Below, piece after piece: positions 1 through 7,716 of a DNA stretch of 64,000 nucleotides (its first letter is position 1; every line of letters begins with the position of its first letter). Under the pieces are notes generated by a model. The model did not search any database and had not been told where the DNA came from. It saw only the letters and a program-made list of their open reading frames with translations. This stretch comes from an uncultured Schlesneria sp. (GTDB lineage: Bacteria > Planctomycetota > Planctomycetia > Planctomycetales > Planctomycetaceae): assembly GCA_903871875.1 (NCBI GenBank), contig CAIQIR010000128.1:1-64000 (forward strand). The letters are read 5' to 3'. A program made the position numbers and the translations under genes.

Positions 1-242
1 CAAGACCGAGACCCCAGTCCGTTCCTGATTTTACGCTCAACACGCTCGCCGAGAACGCCAGCCGTGAGCGAGCATGTGCGCAAATTGGAGATCGCGAAAC
101 CGACGCGCTGATCGAGAGGACTTGTGAGACATGCAGGCTAGAGCCGCCGTTCGAATCCATCGCCTGACAGGCTGTGCTGCTATGGCCGTCGAAGATCACT
201 CTTCTGGCGGAGGTCGGTGCAACGAACCGCATGTCGTCCATG
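1..242. other. Left edge, possible 3' end of a plus-strand gene
   Basis: The edge cuts whatever lies to the left. Two plus-strand frames are open from base 1: one ends at a TGA at 109-111, the other at a TGA at 165-167. The second gives a roughly 54-residue tail ending PPFESIA. I cannot tell which, if either, is coding. A T-loop-like GTTCGAATCC at about 149 has no pairing T-stem, so it is not a tRNA. Confidence 0.2.
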
Positions 243-785
243 TCATGGCGAAATCGAAGAACTTGACGAATTGGCGGGCGGTGTCCCTTCGATCAGTCGG
301 CGAAGGAGTGGTGTTTGAATTCGTCCGCGGAACCGAATTTTTCCGTCGAGGACCACTACGGGGACACAGGTTTTGAACTTTTCGACCAGCGTGGGGTCCG
401 ATTGAATATCGATCTCTTGAATGGCCGGCAGCCATTGCTGATGAGCACCCAGCAGTTCGGCCGCGTCGTCGCACAGCGGGCAGCCCTCGCCGACATACAG
501 CGTGGCAGTGCGAAATCGTCGGCCCGGAATGGTCGGTCGCCAGGACGGGGCGGGCAATTTTGGCCGTCCCCACAGAATCCACCAACCCAAAGCGGTCATA
601 CCAAAACCGAGGGCCACCCACATCGATTGATTGGCGTACCAGAACGATGGCAGGCCAGGCATCCGCGTCGTCAGTGTCAGGGCTCGCGAAATCACCAGCA
701 CGATTCCGGCACCGAATAAAACTCGGCCCATGGGGACCAATCGCTCGTTGTCGTCAGCGTCCGAATTGTCAGGCGACGAAAACAT
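243..785 (-). CDS. Membrane-anchored glutaredoxin-like (DUF836-type) protein
   Basis: About 180 aa. The N-terminal half carries two hydrophobic stretches (around GRVLFGAGIVLVIS and MWVALGFGMTALGWWILW). The C-terminal half is a short thioredoxin/glutaredoxin fold with the CxxC motif in GEGCPLCDDA and a cis-Pro-like segment CVPVVVLDG. The family is thought to do thiol-disulfide chemistry; the substrate is unknown. I prefer the start at 785 (MFSSPDN, with GAAAGG just upstream) over an upstream start at 860, because the longer version would run across the promoter of the divergent gene at 876. Function is inferred from the motif only. Confidence 0.7.
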   Translation of the reverse strand: MFSSPDNSDADDNERLVPMGRVLFGAGIVLVISRALTLTTRMPGLPSFWYANQSMWVALGFGMTALGWWILWGRPKLPAPSWRPTIPGRRFRTATLYVGEGCPLCDDAAELLGAHQQWLPAIQEIDIQSDPTLVEKFKTCVPVVVLDGKIRFRGRIQTPLLRRLIEGTPPANSSSSSISP

Positions 786-840
786 GAAGGCCTTTCGGAG
801 GGAAGGTTTGTGGAGCGAGTCCGCCGATAAAACAGTCGTC

Positions 841-868
841 TTGACCGAAACCAGACCCATTCTATACT
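841..868 (+). promoter_or_regulatory. Sigma70-type promoter directly abutting an ATG
   Basis: TTGACC at 841-846 and TATACT at 863-868 are separated by 16 nt. The expected transcription start falls at about 874-877, on top of the ATG at 876. No Shine-Dalgarno precedes that ATG (the bases are CTCCGCCCC), so the mRNA may be leaderless. Confidence 0.5.
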
Positions 869-875
869 CCGCCCC

Positions 876-1691
876 ATGCGTTATGTCTCGCTCGTTACCT
901 GTTTGCTGATTGTCGCCGCGGCATCTGTCATGGCAGGACCATGGACGGCGTTGAAGTCCAGTTGGTCGGGAAATGGCGGCGCGGCGGCGTCACAATGGGC
1001 TGATGAACGCGAGCTGGGACCGTATCTGCTTCGATCCGAATTTCCGTTGCACGATGTGCAAGATCTGGTGCGGGACCTGGGCGATCTGCAAGAGTCGATC
1101 GAGCGATCGTTGCATCTGAAATGTCAGCCGCAGGCGATTCAGATTCATCTGTTTAATAGTAAACGCAGCTACGACAAGTACTTGCGAATCCGGGTGCCGG
1201 AAGGTGTGAATCGTCAGGCGCTGTACGTTCCGGGAACCGATGCCGACCGCGTTTATGCATACCGCCATCGTGATCTCGAGACGGATGTCCGGCACGAGAC
1301 GACACATGCGTTGCTGCACACCGCCTTGCCTTACGTCCCGATTTGGATCGACGAAGGCCTGGCCGAGTACTTCGAAGTTCCTGCGGCGCTGCGAGTTAAA
1401 GGGCATGCCCATCGCAAAGAGTTGCAGACCGCGATTCGATTTCAACATTGGAAGCCAGGTCTTGAACATCTGGAAGCCAAACGAAAACTGATGGATATGG
1501 ACGGCAAGGATTATCGCGATGCGTGGGGCATCGTCCATTTTTTACTGCATGGACCAACTGAAGCTCGCAAAGCGCTGGATGTCTATTTCGACGAGATCCA
1601 ATCGGGATCCGCGCCGACGCCACTGAGTGATCAGCTGCGGCGACGAATTCCCGAACTCGATCAGGCCATCGTCGATCATTTGATGAAGTGA
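876..1691 (+). CDS. Secreted DUF1570-like HExxH metallopeptidase
   Basis: 271 aa with an N-terminal signal peptide (MRYVSLVTCLLIVAAASVMA). The zinc-binding HExxH is seen in VRHETTHALLH, and the downstream acidic ligand is likely in WIDEGLAEYFE. This is the pattern of the peptidase-MA-like / DUF1570 proteins frequent in planctomycetes, expected to act outside the cytoplasmic membrane. The substrate is unknown. It is divergent from the glutaredoxin-like gene and appears to be driven by a promoter touching its start codon. Confidence 0.8.
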   Translation: MRYVSLVTCLLIVAAASVMAGPWTALKSSWSGNGGAAASQWADERELGPYLLRSEFPLHDVQDLVRDLGDLQESIERSLHLKCQPQAIQIHLFNSKRSYDKYLRIRVPEGVNRQALYVPGTDADRVYAYRHRDLETDVRHETTHALLHTALPYVPIWIDEGLAEYFEVPAALRVKGHAHRKELQTAIRFQHWKPGLEHLEAKRKLMDMDGKDYRDAWGIVHFLLHGPTEARKALDVYFDEIQSGSAPTPLSDQLRRRIPELDQAIVDHLMK

Positions 1692-1703
1692 TCCGAATTG
1701 GGT

Positions 1704-1732
1704 TTGATCGTTCTTGAATCATCAGCTAATGT
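1704..1732 (+). promoter_or_regulatory. Candidate promoter for the DUF1571-panC operon
   Basis: TTGATC at 1704-1709 and TAATGT at 1727-1732 with a 17-nt spacer, in the short space after the DUF1570-like gene. It would give a leader of about 95 nt before the ATG at 1835. By eye only. Confidence 0.3.
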
Positions 1733-1834
1733 CTGGATCCGGTTCTACCGGCTTTCCTCGACGTACCGATGTGCGAACGGGGCGAGTCACGATGGATGGG
1801 AAGGATCGTTCGCATGCCGAGGATAGGTGCCCCA

Positions 1835-2674
1835 ATGCAGTCGTTTGTCTTTCGCACAACGTTTCTGGCGATCGCCGCGACGGGTCTGACGATGTGGGGC
1901 GATTTGTCGTCCCTGCGAGCCCAGGATGACGTGATCAAGACGACTTCCACCAAATCGGAAGTCACCGACAAACCACCAATCGACGAAGCCCATCCGCTGT
2001 ATAAGCTGCTGGAAGTGGCGTACAAGTCCCGCAAAGCTCTCGAGACCGTGGTCGATTACAAATGTGTGTTCACCAAGCGTGAAGTGCTGCCGAACAACAA
2101 ACTGCTCAAAACGACGATGAATCTGAGGCTGCGCGAATCGCCCTTCAGCGTCTATCTGAAATTCGTCGATCTGAATGCCGGCCGCGAAGTGATCTATGTG
2201 GAAGGTCTGAACAACAACAACATGCTGGTGCACGAAGCCGGCCTCAAGTCGGTGCTGGGAACGTTTCCGATCTCTCCGAATGGTCCCGATGCCCTGGCCG
2301 AGAATAAATATCCGGTGTCCAGGATCGGCCTGCGGAAGATGCTGAACACCGTGATCACTCAGTGGGAAAACGAGGGCAAATTCGCGGGAATCACGACCCA
2401 GAAATACCCCGATTCAAAACTGTCTGGTCAGATCTGCACCGTGTACGAAGCGGTTCACAAGCAACCGTTTAAAGAGTTCAAGTTCCATACCACGCGGCTA
2501 TGGATCGACGACGAGACGGGATTGGCGATTGGCGTGCAGCAATACAACTTCCCCGGCAAACATGACAAAGATCCAGCGATCGCCGAAGAGTATTTCTATA
2601 GCCAGCTGAAGACGAACGTCCAATTGACCGACAAGGACTTCGATCCGCGGAACCCAAGCTACTCATTCCGATGA
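1835..2674 (+). CDS. Secreted DUF1571 family protein
   Basis: About 279 aa from the preferred start MQSFVFRTT, which begins a signal peptide ending near SSLRAQ and is preceded by GAGGATAGG. Upstream in-frame starts at 1769 and 1814 would put charged residues before the signal peptide. The body (DYKCVFTKREVLPNNKLLKTT, then WIDDETGLAIGVQQYNF) resembles the DUF1571 family of planctomycetes, whose beta-rich fold recalls LolA-like lipoprotein carriers; the role is unproven. The stop overlaps the panC start (ATGA at 2671-2674), which implies translational coupling although the functions look unrelated. Confidence 0.75.
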   Translation: MQSFVFRTTFLAIAATGLTMWGDLSSLRAQDDVIKTTSTKSEVTDKPPIDEAHPLYKLLEVAYKSRKALETVVDYKCVFTKREVLPNNKLLKTTMNLRLRESPFSVYLKFVDLNAGREVIYVEGLNNNNMLVHEAGLKSVLGTFPISPNGPDALAENKYPVSRIGLRKMLNTVITQWENEGKFAGITTQKYPDSKLSGQICTVYEAVHKQPFKEFKFHTTRLWIDDETGLAIGVQQYNFPGKHDKDPAIAEEYFYSQLKTNVQLTDKDFDPRNPSYSFR

Positions 2675-3564
2675 CGCGACGAGACCCGCCCCTAACGCCG
2701 GTGGTGGTTGCCGAATCGGTGGCCGATCTGCGATCGAACGTCGTCCGGGCGCACCGCGGCGGCCAGACGATCGGGTTCGTGCCGACGATGGGCGCATTGC
2801 ATGCCGGACATGTCAGTCTGATCGAGCGGGCTCGAGCGGAATGTGACGTGGTGGTGGTCAGTATTTTCGTGAACCCGACCCAGTTCGGGCCGAACGAGGA
2901 TTTTCAGCGTTATCCCCGGCCGCGCGAGCTCGATCTGAAGATTTGTGGCGACGCCGGTGCCGACATCGTTTTTTACCCCACCGTCGACGACATGTACCCG
3001 CCTGGATATCGGACGTTTGTGGAAGTTCAGGGACTGTCCGAAATCCTCGAAGGGGCGATTCGGCCGGGCCATTTCCGCGGCGTGGCGACGGTTGTCACCA
3101 AACTGTTCCTGCTGGTTCAAGCCGACAAAGCCTATTTCGGTCAGAAGGATTATCAGCAGCAGCTGCTGATTCGCATCATGACCCGGGAATTGAATATCCC
3201 CACGGAAATTGTCACCTGCCAGACCCTGCGAGACCCTGACGGACTGGCGATGAGCAGTCGTAATGCCTACCTGTCTAGTGCGGAACGGGTCCAGGGATTG
3301 TGCTTGTGGCGAGCCCTTGACGGCGTGCGAAAATTGATCGAGGCAGGAGAACGCGATCTTGCTAAACTTCAGCAGTCGCTAGTCGACGTGATTTCGGCGA
3401 TCGACGGTGTGGTGATTGATTATGCCGTCATCGTCGATGCAGGGACTTTAGCCAGTTTGACCGCGGCGGTACCGGAAATGGTGGCCCTGGTCGCAATTCG
3501 TGTGGGAAAAACGCGGTTGATCGACAATCTGGTCCTACGCCTGACCGATCGGGCGGCTGGCTGA
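2671..3564 (+). CDS. panC: Pantoate--beta-alanine ligase
   Basis: 297 aa, the usual length. PanC condenses pantoate with beta-alanine using ATP, the last step of pantothenate (coenzyme A) synthesis in the cytoplasm. Visible signatures: the nucleotidyl-transferase HxGH element in PTMGALHAGH, the pantoate-binding VSIFVNPTQFGPNEDF, the KDYQQ segment and the KMSKS-like MSSRNAYLS. The start overlaps the previous stop. No other pan gene is present in the window. Confidence 0.95.
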   Translation: MTRRDPPLTPVVVAESVADLRSNVVRAHRGGQTIGFVPTMGALHAGHVSLIERARAECDVVVVSIFVNPTQFGPNEDFQRYPRPRELDLKICGDAGADIVFYPTVDDMYPPGYRTFVEVQGLSEILEGAIRPGHFRGVATVVTKLFLLVQADKAYFGQKDYQQQLLIRIMTRELNIPTEIVTCQTLRDPDGLAMSSRNAYLSSAERVQGLCLWRALDGVRKLIEAGERDLAKLQQSLVDVISAIDGVVIDYAVIVDAGTLASLTAAVPEMVALVAIRVGKTRLIDNLVLRLTDRAAG

Positions 3565-3613
3565 CCCGGGATCAACGCCTTGAAAATGTGCCTCTGAATA
3601 GCGAGACAAATCG

Positions 3614-4753
3614 ATGCGTCAGATTTTGTTTCAGATTCCGTTGGACCGACCCTGGAACCTCGGGCCGTTTGGTCAGGTGCCGGGATTCGGGTTTGGGCTC
3701 GTCCTGTTGCTGTGGATCGCGGTGGGAATCTGGTCGATGGTCTGGCACTACCGTGCCGCCGGCGGGAAATGGAAGCTTGCGGATCACGGGTCGTCGATCG
3801 CCACCTGGCTGGTCGTGGCGGCGTTCATTGCGTTTGGCGCCCCCAAGCTGGGGGAATACATGCGAGCCAACTGGCCGGGGCCATTTCAGACGGGCGTGCC
3901 GATTTTTGGCTATGGGCTGATGTTGTTCATCGGGTTTAGTGTGGCGGTCGCCCTGGCAGCGCGTCGGGCCGAACGAGAAGGATTATCCAGCGATGTGATC
4001 TGGGATCTGGCCACCTGGCTGTTTATTCCGGGCATCCTGGGCGCTCGCCTGTTCTACCTGATTCAGTACGGGGACAAAGTGTTCGAAGGCGTTCCACCCG
4101 CACAGTGGCCGATTGCGGCGTTGAATTTCTCGCAGGGGGGGATCGTGCTGTACGGGGCGTTACTCGGTGGCGCGGCGGGTTATTTCACGTTCTGTTACGT
4201 CCGTCGACTGCGACCACTCGGTCTGGCCGATATCATCGTGCCGTCGGTCTTTGTCGGCATTGGATTTGGCCGGATTGGCTGCTTTTTGAATGGCTGCTGT
4301 TACGGCCGCATCACCACGCTGCCCTGGGGCGTTCGATTTCCCAAGGATGGCGTCCCCTTTGTGGGTTTGGTGGAAAAGCATCTGATTCAGGCTACTGACG
4401 CGTGTACACCTCCGCTGCACCCGACGCAAATTTACAGTTCGATTGATGGATTTATGATTGCGTTCATCACCGCCTGGTATTTCTGGCATCGGCGTCGCAA
4501 CGGCGAAGTTTTAGCCGTGGCCTTGGTGATCTATCCGGTGACCCGGTTTTGCATTGAACTACTGCGAGCGGACGAGGTCGGCAAGTTTGGGACGACATTG
4601 ACGATTTCGCAGTGGATCAGCATCGCCTTATTCCTGATCAATATCGCGTTCATGATCTATTTGTCGCGGCGGCCAGCCGTCCGCGAACCGATCGTCATGC
4701 CGCCAGTCGACTCTGCCACACTGACCACGCGGATGGCCTCGGCCACCCGCTGA
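3614..4753 (+). CDS. lgt: Prolipoprotein diacylglyceryl transferase, Cys-variant
   Basis: 379 aa, longer than the roughly 290 aa of E. coli Lgt because of an N-terminal extension with about two extra membrane segments. Lgt moves diacylglycerol from phosphatidylglycerol to the lipobox cysteine of prelipoproteins in the cytoplasmic membrane. YGLMLFIGF (Y100) matches the conserved Y26 region, and HPTQIY matches the C-terminal motif. The Lgt signature reads GRIGCFLNGCCYGR at 219-232, so the positions of E. coli N146 and E151 are Cys here while R143 and G154 are kept. This may be a planctomycete Lgt type or a paralogue. 50 bp after panC, same strand. Confidence 0.85.
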   Translation: MRQILFQIPLDRPWNLGPFGQVPGFGFGLVLLLWIAVGIWSMVWHYRAAGGKWKLADHGSSIATWLVVAAFIAFGAPKLGEYMRANWPGPFQTGVPIFGYGLMLFIGFSVAVALAARRAEREGLSSDVIWDLATWLFIPGILGARLFYLIQYGDKVFEGVPPAQWPIAALNFSQGGIVLYGALLGGAAGYFTFCYVRRLRPLGLADIIVPSVFVGIGFGRIGCFLNGCCYGRITTLPWGVRFPKDGVPFVGLVEKHLIQATDACTPPLHPTQIYSSIDGFMIAFITAWYFWHRRRNGEVLAVALVIYPVTRFCIELLRADEVGKFGTTLTISQWISIALFLINIAFMIYLSRRPAVREPIVMPPVDSATLTTRMASATR

Positions 4754-5169
4754 TTCCGATCGGCGAATACCTGAATTCCGCGATTTCCCTCATCCTGGCG
4801 ATCGCGTTGCGCTCGTCGCTGATTCCGGGATCGGTTCAAAGAACGTGACGGTATCAATTTTCCGGGTTTGAGTTGTCGATTTGCGGAAATTCCGCGGCAC
4901 ACCCGCACATTTAGATGATCTTCCGCCAACCACGACCGATCATCCCCGCAGAAATTGGTTTAGGTCGACAGCCCAGCTTGACATTGCCTGAGAACTCGAT
5001 TAATGGTTTTCTCGCATTGGGTCGACCAAGAAATCAGAAGTTTAGCAATGCGTTACGTGGTGAGTGGTTTCTGTGTCACCGATCTGTTACGCATCGATCA
5101 TGTTGGTTGTCCGACAATAGAGTTTGGGTTCACGAAGTCCCCTATTTCCGAGTACTGAGGTTTGCTCCG
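4754..5169. other. Intergenic, 416 bp
   Basis: Between lgt and the acidic ORF. An in-frame extension of the acidic ORF runs back to 4915 but has no coding character. I see no convincing promoter or RNA. Confidence 0.4.
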
Positions 5170-5508
5170 ATGACCAGAGTCTTGCTCGAAGAAGAACATA
5201 CGCTGGACGCCCGGCTGCCAAACACGGCGTTGGGCCTTTTTTCCTGCTTGTCAGCGGGGATTGCCGTCTCGCCGCGAATGGCGGACGATGACGACGCGGC
5301 CCCCGCCGACGACGACGATGGTTTCGGCGACGATGATGAATTTGAAGACGACGACGAGCTCGAAGAACTCGACGACGAAGAAGATCTCGAAGATGAATTC
5401 GACGAGTTCGACGACGATGAATTCGACGACGACGAGGACGAATTCGACGACGACGAGGAACTCGACGACGATGATGACGACGATGATGACGAAGACGATG
5501 ATTACTAA
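5170..5508 (+). CDS. Extremely acidic small protein
   Basis: About 112 aa from ATG 5170 (TGAGG upstream); a start at 5278 (MADDDDAAP) is also possible. The last 75 residues are almost only Asp and Glu with spaced Phe (DDDEFDDDEDEFDDDEE-like), ending in a final Tyr. No family is recognised. The antisense frame reads as an Arg/His-rich ORF, which I take to be the shadow. A strong hairpin terminator lies 120 bp downstream and supports transcription on this strand. It could be a calcium- or cation-binding protein, or low-complexity sequence with no folded product. Confidence 0.5.
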   Translation: MTRVLLEEEHTLDARLPNTALGLFSCLSAGIAVSPRMADDDDAAPADDDDGFGDDDEFEDDDELEELDDEEDLEDEFDEFDDDEFDDDEDEFDDDEELDDDDDDDDDEDDDY

Positions 5509-5628
5509 TCAGGTCCAGTTCGCCGTGTGAACGGTTGGGGCTGCCGCCACGGCAGCAAACCAGCAACCCACCGTCATGCCGCTCTGTGATTTGTTGCGGC
5601 GGAATTGCCTGCCGCTAAGACCCGTCTG

Positions 5629-5666
5629 ACACCGGTCAGCATCAATTGCTGACCGGTGTTTGTTTT
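5629..5666 (+). terminator. Rho-independent terminator
   Basis: A perfect 13-bp stem (5629-5641 with 5647-5659), loop TCAAT, then TTGTTTT. It closes the transcript of the acidic ORF before punA, which begins 50 bp later. Confidence 0.75.
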
Positions 5667-5715
5667 CATATCGTCTCGTTGAGTGCGAAGACGACGATCC
5701 TAGGGAGCCAGTGTC

Positions 5716-6540
5716 ATGCAAGAGTTATGGGGCCAGATCGAGGCCGCGACCAGTTACATCCGTCGGTTCTGGCAGGGAACGCCCAAGGTTGGCCTGATTC
5801 TCGGAACGGGCCTGGGCGGGCTGGCCGAACAGATCGATCAGCAGATGACGATTCCCTACGGAGACATTCCGCATTTTCCGGTGTCGACCGTACAGTCTCA
5901 TGCCGGCCGACTGGTCTGTGGTACGTTGCGGGGCACGCCGATCGTCGCGATGGAAGGTCGATTTCACTATTACGAAGGCTACTCCCTGCAGCAGGTCACC
6001 TTTCCGGTCCGCGTGATGAAGGCCTTGGGAGCCGAAACACTGCTGGTGACGAATGCCGCGGGGGGAATTAATCCCCAATTGGATCTGGCCGATCTGGTCG
6101 TGATTGAAGACCACATCAATTTATTGCCCGACAATCCGTTGCGAGGCGTGAACGATGACCGGTTGGGACCGCGCTGGCCAGACCTGTGTGCTCCGTACAC
6201 CAAGTCGCTGATCGACATGACGCGCGCCACCGCATTGGAGCTCGGCATTCATCTCCACAAAGGTGTCTTCGTGGCCGTGTCGGGGCCCAATCTGGAAACC
6301 CGAGCCGAATATCGGATGCTGAAAATGATGGGAGCCGACGTCGTGGGGATGTCGACCGTGCCGGAAGTGCTGGTCGCGGTCCACAGCGGGATGAAAGTAC
6401 TTGGCTTTTCGGTCGTCACCGATCTCTGTCTTCCCGATCACCTGGAACCGGTCGACATTCCGAAGATTCTGGCGAACGCCGCGACAGGTGGCGAAAAACT
6501 CGCCAAATTGATTCCCCGCGTGATCGAGCAGCTGCGGTAG
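5716..6540 (+). CDS. punA: Purine-nucleoside phosphorylase
   Basis: 274 aa, typical of the trimeric PNP family. It cleaves (deoxy)inosine and guanosine with phosphate to free base and ribose-1-phosphate for purine salvage. Seen: phosphate-binding [17 protein letters not shown], the GRFHYYEGY segment, [10 protein letters not shown], the base-pocket Glu in [11 protein letters not shown], and VGMSTVPEV with the following VVTDLC. Monocistronic between two terminators. Preceded by GGGAGCCAGTGTC upstream of the ATG. Confidence 0.93.
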   Translation: MQELWGQIEAATSYIRRFWQGTPKVGLILGTGLGGLAEQIDQQMTIPYGDIPHFPVSTVQSHAGRLVCGTLRGTPIVAMEGRFHYYEGYSLQQVTFPVRVMKALGAETLLVTNAAGGINPQLDLADLVVIEDHINLLPDNPLRGVNDDRLGPRWPDLCAPYTKSLIDMTRATALELGIHLHKGVFVAVSGPNLETRAEYRMLKMMGADVVGMSTVPEVLVAVHSGMKVLGFSVVTDLCLPDHLEPVDIPKILANAATGGEKLAKLIPRVIEQLR

Positions 6541-6636
6541 GTCGAGCAGACCCGCAATCAACCAGAACGGCCGTTAATCGGCACCGTCCGTCGTCATTCC
6601 GCGTATCCGTAGCGGATTGGCCGCAGGACGTAAAAA

Positions 6637-6681
6637 ATCCCCCTGCCCCGATTTCACCGCGTGAATCGGGACGAGGGGGAT
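6637..6681 (-). terminator. Terminator for sodA
   Basis: Interrupted stem: ATCCCCC (6637-6643) pairs with GGGGGAT (6675-6681), and CCCGATT (6647-6653) with AATCGGG (6664-6670). Six A residues at 6632-6637 give a U-tract on the minus strand, so it serves sodA and may also stop punA transcripts coming the other way. Confidence 0.75.
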
Positions 6682-6725
6682 GAAGACGAGTCGAGTGCAC
6701 TCGCACAATTCGGCTTCGCGCAATC

Positions 6726-7337
6726 TTACTTCTTCGCTTCCGCAAAGCGTCGCGCGACTTCCGGCCAATTCACCACGTTCCAGAACGCGGCGATGTAATC
6801 AGGACGGCGGTTTTGATAGTGCAGGTAGTAAGCATGTTCCCACACGTCCAGACCCAGGATGGGAGTGCGACCTTCCATCAGTGGGCTGTCCTGGTTCGGC
6901 GTGCTCTCGACGATCAGTTTACCTTTGTCGTACGACAGCCAGGCCCAGCCGCTGCCGAACCGCGTGGTCGCGGCGGCCGTCAGTTTTTCCTTCAGCGTGG
7001 CCAGCGAACCGAAATTGCTGGTAATGGCGGCGGCCAGATCGCCGGTCGGCTCGGCACCCGTGTGAGGGGCGAGAATCGTCCAGAACAACGAGTGATTCGC
7101 ATGTCCGCCCGCGTTGTTGCGGATCACCGTGCGAATATCTTCGGGCACAGCGGCCAGATTGCTGATGATTTCTTCTGCCGTTTTGGAAGCCAAAGCAGGA
7201 TGGCCTTCCAGTTTGGCGTTAGCGTTGTTGATATAGGCTTGATGATGCTTGCCGTGGTGGATTTCCATGGTTTTGGCATCGATATAGGGTTCCAACGCAT
7301 TCGCGGGATACGGCAGAGCTGGCAGAGTGAAAGCCAT
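6726..7337 (-). CDS. sodA: Superoxide dismutase (Fe/Mn type)
   Basis: 203 aa from [15 protein letters not shown] lies 6 nt upstream of the ATG at 7337; a second ATG at 7340 is only 3 nt away from it. The enzyme disproportionates superoxide. Metal ligands visible: H27 in [11 protein letters not shown], the His of NHSLFW, and the Asp and His of LDVWEHAYY. Complete family length. No signal peptide, so cytoplasmic. Fe and Mn forms cannot be separated safely by eye; [10 protein letters not shown] favours Mn or cambialistic. Confidence 0.93.
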   Translation of the reverse strand: MAFTLPALPYPANALEPYIDAKTMEIHHGKHHQAYINNANAKLEGHPALASKTAEEIISNLAAVPEDIRTVIRNNAGGHANHSLFWTILAPHTGAEPTGDLAAAITSNFGSLATLKEKLTAAATTRFGSGWAWLSYDKGKLIVESTPNQDSPLMEGRTPILGLDVWEHAYYLHYQNRRPDYIAAFWNVVNWPEVARRFAEAKK

Positions 7338-7716
7338 CATGTTCTCCTGAAGAAGTCGGGCATGTGAGACGGTTGTGTCGCGTACAGACGGTTTGTCGTG
7401 TACCGATAACCTTGCGGACGACATTCTAGGAGGTCGGTTCTGTGAAGCAAACACAACGGCAACGAGATTGCCCCTGTTTGCCGTGATCCACCCGCGCCGT
7501 CGCGCCGCTGCGACACGCGAGATTTCGGTTGGGAATCTAAGCGGACTGGGTGGACGACGCGGTCCGCCGCGCGTAGAGTCTTGGGCGAGGTTGTCCTGCC
7601 TGCGTTGGTGGCAAAGGCGATTCATGGCGACCGGATGGCACAGACACCTATTTCATTTATCCTGGTCCAATCCGGTGGAACACCGGGGTTGATTGGGACT
7701 TGTCACGGAAAAATCG
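7338..7716. other. Divergent intergenic region, 379 bp
   Basis: Holds the upstream regions of sodA (minus) and the ATPase gene (plus). In-frame extensions of both ORFs reach in but lack coding character. No clear promoter hexamers seen. Confidence 0.4.

Noticed and set aside
140-170. tRNA-like T-loop GTTCGAATCC
   Set aside because: Flanking bases do not form a T-stem or acceptor stem.
5087-5566. Arg/His-rich minus-strand ORF opposite the acidic ORF
   Set aside because: GTC/GTCG repeats of the Asp codons generate it; the terminator orientation supports the plus strand.
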